NCBI RefSeq assembly: GCF_017982655.1 | Contig: NZ_JABXYX010000077.1 | Span: 1 to 36,302 of the forward strand | Reading direction: 5' to 3' | Length of the DNA stretch: 36,302 bases | Source of the DNA: Brasilonema sp. CT11 | Lineage (GTDB): Bacteria; Cyanobacteriota; Cyanobacteriia; Cyanobacteriales; Nostocaceae | Part shown: positions 8,267 to 17,244 of the stretch, in pieces | Layout: every line of letters starts with the position of its first letter | Numbering within the stretch: position 1 is the first letter of the stretch | Notes under the pieces: model-generated | Databases searched by the model: none | Seen by the model: the letters and a program-made list of their open reading frames with translations, nothing else | Told to the model about the DNA's origin: nothing | Program-made: the position numbers and the translations under genes

Positions 8267-9694
8267 GTGAACAAAATCAGAAATTTGTGGAGAAATATAG
8301 ATCCATATTCGTTACAGTTACGCCTAACAATTGGTATTGCTGCATTTTCAGCTTTAGTATTAGGTAGCCTCGCTACATGGACTAGTTGGAAAATGCAGCA
8401 AATTTTAATTGATAGTCATAAGCATAACATACAACAAATCGCCGAGCGCTTACCGCGAGATGTGCAACTTTATAGTCAAATGATGCAACCGGAAACAGGG
8501 TTGGAAAAGGCTATTAATAACTTGGCGAATACCAACACATTATTATGGCTAAAAAATCCGAATGATCAAATATTAGTCAAATCAGCTACTTTGGATTTGT
8601 TATCTAACTCTACAGTAGGTGAGTTAATGTCTCTGACGAAAATGCAGATTAAACCACAAGTTTACAAAGTTAACCAAAGCTACTTTGTTTTGAGTGGTAG
8701 TTCTGTACAAGTGCAGGGTAAGTTGCTGGGTGAACTATTTGTAGTGCAGGATATTACCCGCGAACAAACAATGTTTGTGGTAATGGTGCAGAGTTTAGCG
8801 ATTACTAGTATTTTGGCAATTATTGTTTTAACAGTTGCGATCGCATTTTATATCAAGCGTTCTTTGCAACCTCTACGCCAGCTAAGTCACATGACTTCTG
8901 TCATTTCCACTGAAGATTTAGGACAAGCACAACTGTATCTGGATAATGCACCTAACGAAGTCAAAGAATTAGCTCAAACCTTAGCCATGTTGTTATCACG
9001 TCTCTCTCAATCTTGGCAGCAAGAACGAGAATTTGTGAGTAATGTTTCTCACGAGCTACGTACACCTTTGACGATTGTACATGGTTACTTGCAAAGCGTT
9101 TTGCGACGGCAAAATAACTTAACCCCAACCCAACAGGAAGCTTTAGAAACCGCAGCCTCGGAAGCTGAACGCACTATCCATCTGCTACAAGATTTACTTG
9201 ATTTAGCACGGGCAGATAGCGGTCATTTATACTTGAAAATCCAACCTTACGTGCTGAATGATTTAGTTGAAGAAGTTGTGGTCATGGCAAAGAAATACAG
9301 CGATCGCGTAATTACAATCGAGTCAACAATTTACCCAATAGAGGTGAAAGCAGACTACAGTCGCCTCAAACAAGTATTACTGAATTTGATTGATAATGCT
9401 GTTAAGTATTCTGAAGTTGGTACACCGATAATTTTCAAGTTAAATCAACTTCAGGACAAGGCAATTATTCAAGTGTGTGATCAGGGTTATGGTATTCCTT
9501 TGCAACACCAAGCGCGTATTTTTGAGCGATTTTACCGCGTAGACGAATCCCGCAGTCATGTGACTGGGGGTTGTGGTTTAGGTTTATCGATTGTTAAGAC
9601 ACTTATAGAAAGTATGGGTGGTAGTGTAAATGTGCAATCGAAGTTAGGGGAAGGGAGTACGTTTACAATCAGTTTACCGGTTACGATTTCATAA
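8267..9694 (+). CDS. Membrane sensor histidine kinase
   Basis: The 475-residue protein has a membrane segment near residues 22-42, an extracytoplasmic sensor region of about 130 residues, a second membrane segment near 170-197, then HAMP (about 198-250). HisKA follows with the H-box FVSNVSHELRTPLT (phospho-acceptor His262). The HATPase_c domain has the N box (LLNLIDNAVKYS), G1 (VCDQGYGIP) and G2 (GGCGLGLSIVK). It autophosphorylates and passes phosphate to a response regulator, which is not encoded nearby, so it is an orphan kinase here. The start is GTG at 8267. The 232-bp gap upstream holds no gene. The signal sensed cannot be read from the sequence. Confidence 0.92.
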   Translation: MNKIRNLWRNIDPYSLQLRLTIGIAAFSALVLGSLATWTSWKMQQILIDSHKHNIQQIAERLPRDVQLYSQMMQPETGLEKAINNLANTNTLLWLKNPNDQILVKSATLDLLSNSTVGELMSLTKMQIKPQVYKVNQSYFVLSGSSVQVQGKLLGELFVVQDITREQTMFVVMVQSLAITSILAIIVLTVAIAFYIKRSLQPLRQLSHMTSVISTEDLGQAQLYLDNAPNEVKELAQTLAMLLSRLSQSWQQEREFVSNVSHELRTPLTIVHGYLQSVLRRQNNLTPTQQEALETAASEAERTIHLLQDLLDLARADSGHLYLKIQPYVLNDLVEEVVVMAKKYSDRVITIESTIYPIEVKADYSRLKQVLLNLIDNAVKYSEVGTPIIFKLNQLQDKAIIQVCDQGYGIPLQHQARIFERFYRVDESRSHVTGGCGLGLSIVKTLIESMGGSVNVQSKLGEGSTFTISLPVTIS

Positions 9695-9735
9695 GTGATT
9701 CCAATATTATCGAAGTTTAGATCCGCAAAAATAAA

Positions 9736-10458
9736 CTACAACCCTGCAAACCACTCATAACCCTGATCCTCCCAGTAGCCAATAGCCGGCAACAAATTGC
9801 TGACTAGCATAATTTGGGTCACCCACTTGCTTTGTTTATAGCCCAGTTTGATTGGAGATGCTAAGCGTATGGGCGCACCATTCTCAGGTAACAATGGTTG
9901 TCCATTCTTTTGATAAGCCATAAGAGTTTGGGGATGCATAGCAGAAGCAATGTCCCAGCTTTCGTAGTACCCATCAGCAGATTTAAAGTAAACAAATCGA
10001 ACATTTGCTTTCGGTTGAACCAAAAATAATAAGTCTCGTAGTCGCAAGCCTCCCCATTGCACTATCGCTGACCAGCCCTCAACACAAATGTGGCGAATTG
10101 TCATTGAAGTTAGCGGCAGTTTTTGAATATCCTTCATGCTTAACTGCATCGGATGATTAACCTCACCATTAATGGTTAGGCGAAATTTTTCTGGGTCAAT
10201 CTCGGGAGTAAAATCAAACGTATTGACTAGCAGGGCATTAGGCTCAATTGCACTGGCAGGAAATTCAGGAACAGGTTTTTGCGGATTCAGTATTAAGGTT
10301 TCTAGACTCTGGTTGAGAGGCTCAAAGGTTTTATCCACAATGTTGTCAAACAAACTGGATGCACAACCGGACAGAAGTAAACCAGCTCCAGAAAATCCAG
10401 ATAATTGAAGTAGTTGACGGCGGTTTAAAAGTCTATTTGGACGTTGAATTGGACTCAT
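9736..10458 (-). CDS. Tat-exported molybdopterin oxidoreductase, sulfite-oxidase fold (MsrP-like)
   Basis: The 240-residue protein has a twin-arginine signal (NRRQLLQLSG, R13-R14) followed by a lipobox (LLSGC, Cys32), so it is probably a Tat-exported lipoprotein. The mature part matches the oxidoreductase molybdopterin-binding domain of the sulfite oxidase/YedY group. RHICVEGWSAIVQWGG contains Cys125, the expected molybdenum ligand. Relatives such as MsrP reduce protein methionine sulfoxide in the periplasm using electrons from a membrane haem protein. The next gene upstream encodes such a protein (9 bp gap). The specific substrate is inferred, since the family also includes sulfite and other sulfoxide enzymes. 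Confidence 0.85.
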   Translation of the reverse strand: MSPIQRPNRLLNRRQLLQLSGFSGAGLLLSGCASSLFDNIVDKTFEPLNQSLETLILNPQKPVPEFPASAIEPNALLVNTFDFTPEIDPEKFRLTINGEVNHPMQLSMKDIQKLPLTSMTIRHICVEGWSAIVQWGGLRLRDLLFLVQPKANVRFVYFKSADGYYESWDIASAMHPQTLMAYQKNGQPLLPENGAPIRLASPIKLGYKQSKWVTQIMLVSNLLPAIGYWEDQGYEWFAGL

Positions 10459-10467
10459 AAAGTACCT

Positions 10468-11076
10468 CTACCAAAATATGGAGTTAATTAAGCGAAAACC
10501 TCCTACTTTTAGTCCTAAGAAGGAGTGTAAAATCAAAAATATAGCTACCAGCGGAATGGTGGCAAAATGAACGACTCGCAAAACTTGCCAGCTACCAAAT
10601 AGGTCAACTATCCAGTGGAACTGAGCAGGTTTATACATGCCGATCCCGCTGAATATCGCAAACAAAAGAATCGGAATGATCACAGTGTAGATTAATCGAT
10701 GCCAGACATAAATTTTGCGTTTTGGATTTTGACTGACTTGCAGTGCTTTGAGCTCATTAGCACCAAAAAAGCGACGCTTCCAACGTTGAGTGAGAAAAAT
10801 ATATAGCCCGTACCAAAGTAAATTCAGTGCAAACAGCCACATAGCAGCAAAATGCCAGTGTCTACCGCCTCCTAGCCACCCTCCCAGCAAAAACAGCGAC
10901 GGAAAGTGCCAACCGTCACGCCCACCAAAAACTGGATTAGCATTGTATATTTGTAGCCCACTGGTAATCATTAACAGTAAGCTAATGATGTTGAGCCAGT
11001 GAAATATCTTGGCTAACAGAGCTTGATTTGGTTGCCCTCGACTTCGCGACTTTTTAGCAGGAGTAGACGCCTTCAT
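10468..11076 (-). CDS. Cytochrome b561-type membrane haem protein, electron partner of the Mo enzyme
   Basis: The 202-residue protein has a basic N-terminus, then about four hydrophobic helices (roughly 26-46, 76-96, 126-147 and 166-187). Histidines within them (HWLNIISLLL, WHFAAMWLF, WHRLIYTVI, VVHFATIPL) are positioned to bind b-type haems. This is the prokaryotic cytochrome b561 / Ni-Fe hydrogenase b-subunit family. Located between ccdA-like and Mo-oxidoreductase genes on the same strand, it most likely feeds quinol electrons to the exported molybdenum enzyme, as MsrQ does for MsrP, although it is not an obvious MsrQ orthologue. Confidence 0.82.
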   Translation of the reverse strand: MKASTPAKKSRSRGQPNQALLAKIFHWLNIISLLLMITSGLQIYNANPVFGGRDGWHFPSLFLLGGWLGGGRHWHFAAMWLFALNLLWYGLYIFLTQRWKRRFFGANELKALQVSQNPKRKIYVWHRLIYTVIIPILLFAIFSGIGMYKPAQFHWIVDLFGSWQVLRVVHFATIPLVAIFLILHSFLGLKVGGFRLINSIFW

Positions 11077-11128
11077 AATAATTCCATCTCTACAATTTGA
11101 GGTTGGTGACTAAAAATGTATTGTGAGT

Positions 11129-11821
11129 TCATAATGGCAAACTGGGAAAAAATGGAGCTAGCCAAAGTTGCAGCTGGACATCCCAACCAAAGAGAATTGC
11201 GATTGCACCAACCGCTACCATCACACCCCCCACTCTTTGCAAAACCATGCTATGAGACCGCAATCTCAGTAGCTGTTGACCCAAGCGCCGACCCCCGTAC
11301 GCAAGTGCTATCAAAGGTAATGCTGCCCCAAAACCATAGACAACAAGCAAAACAAAGGCATCTGCAATCTGATGTTTAACTGCTGCCAAAACTAAAATGC
11401 TACCTAAAACTGGTCCTGCGCAAGGTGTCCAGAGCAAGCCAAGCTGAGTTCCTAGCCAAAACTCTCCCCTTAATCCCATACTCACAGGCTTTCTGGTTCC
11501 TTTGCCTACTCTGAAGTAACTGAATAAACGGTAACTCCACTTAGGAAAAACTGCCAGAATCCCCATAACTAAAAGCAAGAAAATCGCTACAGTTCGTAGC
11601 CCACTAGCTAGTCCTGTAAACCAGCTCGCCGTCACTCCCAAAAGACTACCTGCGACAGCAAAGCCTCCAACCAACCCTGCTACTAAAGCAACAGGACCAT
11701 AATCATGAGACTGAAGCGAGCGACCGACAAGCACTGGGAGTATAGGCAAAACACAGGGCGACAGCACAGTTAAAAATCCTCCCAGCAGTGCAAGACCAGC
11801 CGATAGAATAGAAACAGCCAT
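11129..11821 (-). CDS. CcdA/DsbD-type thiol-disulfide electron transporter
   Basis: The 230-residue polytopic membrane protein has the CcdA hallmark cysteines in two related helices, LSPCVLPILP (Cys23) and WTPCAGPVLG (Cys134), and about six hydrophobic helices. This family moves reducing equivalents from cytoplasmic thioredoxin across the membrane to extracytoplasmic thioredoxin-like proteins. The redoxin gene ends only 4 bp upstream, so that protein is its likely partner. Cyanobacteria also carry CcdA for c-type cytochrome assembly; this copy sits in an operon dedicated to other redox functions. Confidence 0.88.
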   Translation of the reverse strand: MAVSILSAGLALLGGFLTVLSPCVLPILPVLVGRSLQSHDYGPVALVAGLVGGFAVAGSLLGVTASWFTGLASGLRTVAIFLLLVMGILAVFPKWSYRLFSYFRVGKGTRKPVSMGLRGEFWLGTQLGLLWTPCAGPVLGSILVLAAVKHQIADAFVLLVVYGFGAALPLIALAYGGRRLGQQLLRLRSHSMVLQRVGGVMVAVGAIAILFGWDVQLQLWLAPFFPSLPL

Positions 11822-11825
11822 TGGC

Positions 11826-12419
11826 TTACCCTAGTAACTGACGGATTGTTTGCTCAGTTTTCTCATACGCTCCTTCCCCGATATGGTCATAGCGCACCAA
11901 CCCCTGACGGTCTGCTAAAAATAAATGAGGCCAATACTCGTTGTTAAAAGCGTTCCAGGTTTTATAGTCGTTATCTAAAGGAACCGGATAGGTAATTTGG
12001 TGTTGGCTCAACGCTCTTTTAACATTGTTTACATTCCGCTCGAATGCAAACTCAGGAGTGTGAACCCCAATCACCTTAAGTCCTTGCGCTACAAATTGTC
12101 GATGCCAACGAACAACATAGGGGAGAGTCCGCTGACAATTGATGCACCCAAAAGTCCAGAAATGAACCAATACAACGTGATCCTTGAGATTTTGAGTTGT
12201 TAGGGGTGCAGAATTTAGCCACTGATTTATGCCCTGAAACTCAGGTAAAGCTTTAGTTTCAGGCTCACCAGCAGCAACAGCAGTTGAGTTAATACTTGAG
12301 GAAGTAGAGCCATGAGTTCTTCTCAAAACTATGTCAAGGATTGGTTGTGCACTTGCTAGCATAGTTCCAATCCCAAAATAAGATAGCAACTGGCGTCGCC
12401 GTAACAAATTCTTATTCAT
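11826..12419 (-). CDS. TlpA-like exported redoxin with CINC active site
   Basis: The 197-residue protein begins with a twin-arginine-like signal (LLRRRQLLSYFG) and a hydrophobic stretch. The mature domain is a thioredoxin fold of the AhpC-TSA/redoxin type with VHFWTFGCINCQRTLPYV, giving Cys92-x-x-Cys95. The CINC motif is typical of the TlpA-like family found next to CcdA. It should be reduced by the CcdA encoded 4 bp downstream and pass electrons to extracytoplasmic disulfides or sulfenic acids. Its ATG lies inside the last codons of the preceding small ORF (8-bp overlap), implying translational coupling. Confidence 0.87.
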   Translation of the reverse strand: MNKNLLRRRQLLSYFGIGTMLASAQPILDIVLRRTHGSTSSSINSTAVAAGEPETKALPEFQGINQWLNSAPLTTQNLKDHVVLVHFWTFGCINCQRTLPYVVRWHRQFVAQGLKVIGVHTPEFAFERNVNNVKRALSQHQITYPVPLDNDYKTWNAFNNEYWPHLFLADRQGLVRYDHIGEGAYEKTEQTIRQLLG

Positions 12420-12633
12420 TTGATTCTGCCTTTAATGCCACTGGTGCAGCAAGAATTCCAACTCCTAAAACTGAAAGGCTAACCAATACTTGATTCAGCA
12501 CGATTTTGGTAACTTTCAGAAATTGTTTGCTTGTGTTGTATCGATTACTATAAGAGTTATTTCTGAAGCCAACATTAAAAACACATAAGAAGTTGCCTGA
12601 GAAGATGGTGAGAATTCTGCAAGGAACTTCCAA
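12412..12633 (-). CDS. Small leader ORF ending in an exported-signal-like helix, possibly a truncated gene
   Basis: The 73-codon ORF overlaps the redoxin start by 8 bp. Its last 33 residues (TKIVLNQVLVSLSVLGVGIL then AAPVALKAESNE) look like a complete signal peptide with a cleavage site after ALKA. Only about four residues would remain. The first 40 residues look non-coding. I suspect the 5' remnant of a small exported protein whose mature part has been lost, or a leader kept to couple translation. No function can be assigned. Confidence 0.35.
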   Translation of the reverse strand: MEVPCRILTIFSGNFLCVFNVGFRNNSYSNRYNTSKQFLKVTKIVLNQVLVSLSVLGVGILAAPVALKAESNE

Positions 12634-13048
12634 ATATAGGAGGGAGCAGGCAACGCCTAGAGCGTCAGCGGCTCGACTGAACGGAAGCTGAGCGGCGTCG
12701 AAGCTTCGCCGAACGTCCGAACGGGAACGCTTAACGCTAAAGCGGGTAGTTTTTTGGGATCTGGAATTCCTTTCTTAGATGATGAGATGCTCGACCGTAA
12801 AAATTCAGGTTTGGGGATATTGACAAGTGTGATATCAGAGGCGGACTATCACAATTATGGAAAAGACCTGTCTATATCCCCCACCAAAGTACCGCTCACT
12901 GCTATAATCTTGACTGCTTCAATTAAATAAGCGTCACTGAGGTAATACTCTTGATTATTTAAAAATATTAAACTTCGCAAAAATTTTCTCTCTATAACGA
13001 AAGATTTGCGTTAAGTAGATGAGAAAGCTCTAGTAGAGGAATTAACCG
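12634..13048. other. Intergenic region with GC-rich repeat and a possible short ORF
   Basis: Positions about 12657-12740 hold a GC-rich, partly self-complementary block (CGTCGAAGCTTCGCCGAACG) of the kind dispersed between genes in filamentous cyanobacteria. After it comes a short plus-strand open frame (see 12787-12930). The last 110 bp before the ParA gene are AT-rich and should hold its promoter; TAGAGGAATTAACC gives an acceptable ribosome site before ATG 13049. Confidence 0.5.
12787..12930 (+). CDS. Possible 47-residue ORF of unknown function
   Basis: An ATG-initiated frame encodes MLDRKNSGLGILTSVISEAD and on to ILTASIK before TAA. The frame is open further upstream back to about 12659 (including GIPFLDDEM before the ATG), and its residue composition looks protein-like rather than random. 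I recognise no family and see no clear ribosome site. It may be a small peptide gene or the remnant of a decayed gene read through the upstream repeat. Confidence 0.2.
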   Translation: MLDRKNSGLGILTSVISEADYHNYGKDLSISPTKVPLTAIILTASIK

Positions 13049-13987
13049 ATGGGATATGTCATTGCGACTGCAAATATGAAGGGCGGAGTTGGTAAAACCA
13101 CCCTCACTGTCAATATGGCTACTTGTTTAGTCAAAAATCATAACAAGCGGGTGCTTGTCCTTGACTTAGATAGCCAAATTAGTGCCACACTCAGTCTTAT
13201 GTCTCCCGTAGACTTTGCTAAACTTCGCAAAAACAGACGGACATTGAGATATCTGATAGATGACATTATCAACCCCTCGTCAAGGGCAAAATTGACAGTT
13301 CGAGATATTATTCAGCCTCAAGTTTGCAATCTCCCTGGACTAGATTTATTACCAGGAGATATCGACTTGTACGACGAATTTGTCGTCTCAGAAATGCTGC
13401 ATCAACAAGCAGTCAGTTTGGGTGAAAATGAATTTGAAACGATTTGGAATCGTTTTGAAAGAGTTTTGCTCGCAAAAATCTTAGAACCCATTCTGCAAGA
13501 ATACGATTTTATCGTCTTAGACTGCGCTCCTGGATATAATCTTTTGACTCGTAGTGCTTTAGCAACTAGTAATTACTATATACTTCCTGCTAAACCAGAA
13601 CCACTATCTGTGGTGGGTATTCAATTGCTGGAAAGACGCATCGCCCAGTTAAAAGAAAGTCACGAACATGAAGCACATATAGATATACAAATGCTGGGAA
13701 TCATCTTCACAATGTCTAACGCTAACTTTCTCAGCGGCAGATATTACAAACAAGTCATGCAGCGCGTTCATCAAGATTTTGGTGATGCAAAAATTTGTCA
13801 GACACAAATACCAGTTGATGTGAATGTTGCTAAGGCAGTTGACAGTTATATGCCGGTTGTTTTAAACAATTCCAGCACAGCAGGGTCAAAAGCATTCTAT
13901 CAATTAACTCAAGAGTTATTGCAAAAGCTAGAGTATGCCGAGCGTGAAAAGCAGCAAAAAACAAATTTAGAAGTCGCTACACCGTAG
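13049..13987 (+). CDS. ParA-family ATPase (orphan)
   Basis: The 312-residue ParA/MinD-type ATPase has deviant Walker A NMKGGVGKTTL (Lys11 to Thr18), Walker A' VLVLDLDSQISAT and Walker B FIVLDCAPGYN. No ParB-like gene adjoins it, and it lacks the N-terminal HTH of type Ia plasmid ParA. Orphan ParA proteins position cellular cargo (carboxysomes, chemosensory arrays, DNA) by dynamic nucleoid binding; which cargo applies here cannot be told. It is distinct in sequence from the nuclease-fused ParA at 5560. It is convergent with ileS, separated by a low-complexity GAGTGAGG-rich stretch (about 13993-14035). Confidence 0.88.
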   Translation: MGYVIATANMKGGVGKTTLTVNMATCLVKNHNKRVLVLDLDSQISATLSLMSPVDFAKLRKNRRTLRYLIDDIINPSSRAKLTVRDIIQPQVCNLPGLDLLPGDIDLYDEFVVSEMLHQQAVSLGENEFETIWNRFERVLLAKILEPILQEYDFIVLDCAPGYNLLTRSALATSNYYILPAKPEPLSVVGIQLLERRIAQLKESHEHEAHIDIQMLGIIFTMSNANFLSGRYYKQVMQRVHQDFGDAKICQTQIPVDVNVAKAVDSYMPVVLNNSSTAGSKAFYQLTQELLQKLEYAEREKQQKTNLEVATP

Positions 13988-14094
13988 AACAGAGGAGTGA
14001 AAGAGTGAGGGAGGGAGTGAGGAGTGAGGGAGTAAGAGAAAAGAGTTATTGAGCATTAATTTTTCCCTCCTTCCCTCCTTCCCTCTTTCCTGTT

Positions 14095-16968
14095 TTAAAA
14101 CTCCCCTGCTAAAGCAGCAACACAACGTTCACAAATCAGGGGATGTTCGGCTGACTCTCCGACATGAGTTGAGTAGTTCCAGCAGCGATCGCACTTCTGC
14201 CCCTCTGCGTTCACAATTCCAATTTCCCATGCATCGGACTGCAATTTGTACTCCAATCCTTGCACCGCTTCCGGAGAATCCAATAACTCTACCTGTGAGG
14301 TAATGAACAGGTAACGCAGTTCGTCTATTCCATTCTGAGTTGTATTCAGTGATTTTACTGTGGAGCCTAACTGCTCATCTACTACAGACAGTAGCACCTT
14401 AGCTTCCAGAGATGAACCAATCATTTTCTTGACTCTGGCTTCTTCCAGCACTTTATTCACCTCAGTGCGGAGTTGTCGCAATTGCTGCCACACTACTGCT
14501 AATTCTGGATTTCGCCACTTCTGGTCCAACTGCACCCAACCAGCTTCAAACACTGACTTGTAAGGTGTTTTATACGGGATAAATTGCCAGATGTCTTCTG
14601 CCATATGGCATAACACAGGGGCGATCGCCCGTGCTAAATTTTCCAAAGCAATCTTCAGCACCGTTTGACAACTGCGACGCCGGAAACCATTTGGCGCACT
14701 GATGTACAGCCGATCCTTAGCAGCATCCAGATAGAAGTTGGATAAATCCACCACGCAGAAATTCTGAATTGTTTGGAAAAAGCGGAAGAATTGGAAACTT
14801 TCAAACGCTTCTGTCACTTCCTGAAAGACTTCCGTCATGCGGTGCAGCATATAGCGATCAAGCTGCGGTAATTCCTCGAAGGGTACTGCGTCTTTTTCTG
14901 GATCAAAATCGTGCAAGTTACCCAACAAGAACCGCGCTGTATTGCGAATCTTGTTTCTGATATCCGTCTGTTGCTTGAGGATATTTTTACCCAGAGGAAC
15001 ATCTGAGGTGTAATCTACCGATGACACCCATAAACGCAACACGTCTACACCATAGCCCGGTTCTTCTTTTTGATTTTTTCCACCCTCAATAACGACTCTG
15101 GGATCAATCACATTTCCCAGCGACTTACTTTGCTTGCGCCCTTGCTCATCTAAAATAAAGCCGTGAGTCAACACCGTCTTATACGGCGCACAATCGTTAA
15201 CCGCTACACTGGTGAGCAAACTCGACTGGAACCAACCGCGATGCTGGTCTGAACCTTCCAGATACAGATCAACAGGATACCGCAACTCTGGTCGCTGTTC
15301 TGCCACAGCTGCCCAAGATGAACCAGAATCAAACCACACATCCATCGTATCAGTCCCCTTACGGTAAGACCGACCGTTGTTGCGGTATTTTTCTGGTAAT
15401 AACTCCTCAACTGAAAGTTCCCACCAAGTATCAGAACCCTTTTCGGCAAATATTCCTTGAACATGGGAGATTGTTTCCTCATTCAGCAGCGGTTCGCCGT
15501 TTTCTTGATCATAGAAAACAGGAATTGGGACACCCCAACTGCGCTGACGGGAGATACACCAGTCAGAACGTTCTGCAACCATTGGCGTGATGCGGTTTTC
15601 ACCTTGGGCGGGAATCCATTTCACAGTGGCGATCGCCTTGAGTGCCTCATCCCGAAATCCTTCGACTGAAGCAAACCACTGTTCCGTAGCCCGGAAAATC
15701 GTCGGTTTCTTCGTCCGCCAGTCATAAGGATACTTGTGAACGTAAGCTTCCTCTTTCAACAGAGAACCTGCCGCCGTTAGTGCATCAATCACCGCCTGGT
15801 TTCCATCACCCAGAACATTCAACCCAGCAAACGGTCCCGCCTCTTCGGTAAAATTGCCATTGTCATCCACTGGCGCAAGGATGGGCAAACCGTACCGCTG
15901 ACCTACTATGTAGTCTTCTTGACCATGTCCAGGAGCAGTGTGTACCAAACCAGTACCCGACTCAGTGGTAACATAATCACCGCCGATGACAATCGGACTT
16001 TCGCGGTCAAACAAAGGATGACGGTAAGTTGAATGTTCTAAATCTTTACCTTTGACTGTGGTTTTTACTGTTAGCTGAGTTCCCAGAACTTCAGACAGAC
16101 GTTCCACCAAATCAGCAGCAACGATAAGATATTTAAATCTCACTTCCTCAACTGGAGAACTCACCTCTACAACTGCGTAATTTAGAGATGGATTAAGAGC
16201 AACACCCAAGTTAGCGGGAATTGTCCAAGGCGTTGTTGTCCAAATAGCCACACCCAACTCTGGCAAAAATTCTCCAAGTGCAGGTTTTACCGCCTCCGCT
16301 AAACTCGTCATTGGGAAAGCCACGTAGATACTACGCGAAGTGTGACCTTCCGGATACTCCAATTCAGCTTCTGCTAGTGCTGTTTTAGAACTGGGACTCC
16401 AGTGTACTGGTTTCAGACCACGATAGATGTAGCCTTTTAACACCATCTGTCCAAAAACACCAACTTGAGCCGCTTCATATTTCGGCTTGAGAGTTAGATA
16501 CGGATGTTCCCAATCACCCCAAATACCATAGCGTTTGAAACTTTCACGCTGTTCATTGACTGTAGATAGGGCAAAATCTTTTGCTTTGTGACGCAGTTGC
16601 AAAGGCGTCAAGTTTTGCCGTTCTGCCGACTTCATATTCTGCAACACTTTTAGTTCAATCGGCAAACCGTGACAGTCCCAACCAGGTACATAACGAACTT
16701 TACGCCCGCGCAGCAGTTGATAGCGGTTAATAATGTCTTTAAGAATTTTATTTAAAGCATGACCAAGATGCAGAGAACCATTTGCGTAGGGTGGTCCATC
16801 GTGCAATATAAATAAATCGCCTGGATTATTTTGAGACAGGCGTTCATAAATTTTATTTTCTTCCCAAAACTTCTGGATTTCTGGCTCCCGCTTGACAGCG
16901 TTTGCGCGCATATCAAATTTAGTTTTGGGTAAATTTACTGTATCTTTGTATTTTCCAGTTTCTGTCAC
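14095..16968 (-). CDS. ileS: Isoleucyl-tRNA synthetase
   Basis: This 957-residue class I aminoacyl-tRNA synthetase charges tRNA-Ile and hydrolyses mis-attached valine through its CP1 editing domain. The HIGH-type motif is HLGH (67-70, in PPYANGSLHLGHALNK) and the KMSKS-type motif reads KQSKS (in GRKQSKSLGNVI, about residue 612). The C-terminal zinc knuckle is complete (CDRCWNYSTHVG, then CERCV). Length and domain order match bacterial IleS. It is transcribed divergently from the sulfate-binding protein gene, with a 276-bp gap shared by both promoters. It is a housekeeping gene, useful as a chromosomal anchor. Confidence 0.98.
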   Translation of the reverse strand: MTETGKYKDTVNLPKTKFDMRANAVKREPEIQKFWEENKIYERLSQNNPGDLFILHDGPPYANGSLHLGHALNKILKDIINRYQLLRGRKVRYVPGWDCHGLPIELKVLQNMKSAERQNLTPLQLRHKAKDFALSTVNEQRESFKRYGIWGDWEHPYLTLKPKYEAAQVGVFGQMVLKGYIYRGLKPVHWSPSSKTALAEAELEYPEGHTSRSIYVAFPMTSLAEAVKPALGEFLPELGVAIWTTTPWTIPANLGVALNPSLNYAVVEVSSPVEEVRFKYLIVAADLVERLSEVLGTQLTVKTTVKGKDLEHSTYRHPLFDRESPIVIGGDYVTTESGTGLVHTAPGHGQEDYIVGQRYGLPILAPVDDNGNFTEEAGPFAGLNVLGDGNQAVIDALTAAGSLLKEEAYVHKYPYDWRTKKPTIFRATEQWFASVEGFRDEALKAIATVKWIPAQGENRITPMVAERSDWCISRQRSWGVPIPVFYDQENGEPLLNEETISHVQGIFAEKGSDTWWELSVEELLPEKYRNNGRSYRKGTDTMDVWFDSGSSWAAVAEQRPELRYPVDLYLEGSDQHRGWFQSSLLTSVAVNDCAPYKTVLTHGFILDEQGRKQSKSLGNVIDPRVVIEGGKNQKEEPGYGVDVLRLWVSSVDYTSDVPLGKNILKQQTDIRNKIRNTARFLLGNLHDFDPEKDAVPFEELPQLDRYMLHRMTEVFQEVTEAFESFQFFRFFQTIQNFCVVDLSNFYLDAAKDRLYISAPNGFRRRSCQTVLKIALENLARAIAPVLCHMAEDIWQFIPYKTPYKSVFEAGWVQLDQKWRNPELAVVWQQLRQLRTEVNKVLEEARVKKMIGSSLEAKVLLSVVDEQLGSTVKSLNTTQNGIDELRYLFITSQVELLDSPEAVQGLEYKLQSDAWEIGIVNAEGQKCDRCWNYSTHVGESAEHPLICERCVAALAGEF

Positions 16969-17076
16969 GATTTCATGCCAAGGAATAGTAATGTCTTCTC
17001 ATTATTATCCATGAGAAAGACTTTAACGTGTCATTTAAAAAGTCAGCTTATCTGCCTGCTGAAATCCTTATACTTG

Positions 17077-17094
17077 CCCTCTATAAATAGAGGG
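17077..17094. promoter_or_regulatory. Short perfect inverted repeat in ileS/sulfate-transporter intergenic region
   Basis: CCCTCTA-TAAA-TAGAGGG is a 7-bp-arm palindrome located between the two divergent genes, 151 bp before the binding-protein ATG. It could be an operator or a small hairpin. There is no T-tract on either side, so it is not a classical terminator. No known regulator site is recognised. Confidence 0.35.
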
Positions 17095-17244
17095 GTTCCC
17101 TACACCCCAAATTATTTTGCCAAACACAAAGAAAATTCGTATGATTTCTCAACTAAGATTTTTGTAAGATTTTAAGAAAATTTTTACTTAGATCTGTTGT
17201 AAAGTCATAGCATCTTAATTTACGAGTTATCTGGAGCTGTATTT

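Noticed and set aside
13993-14035. GAGTGAGG-rich low-complexity stretch as a possible CRISPR or regulatory repeat
   Set aside because: The units are irregular and lack spacers. It is a simple purine-rich tract between convergent genes.
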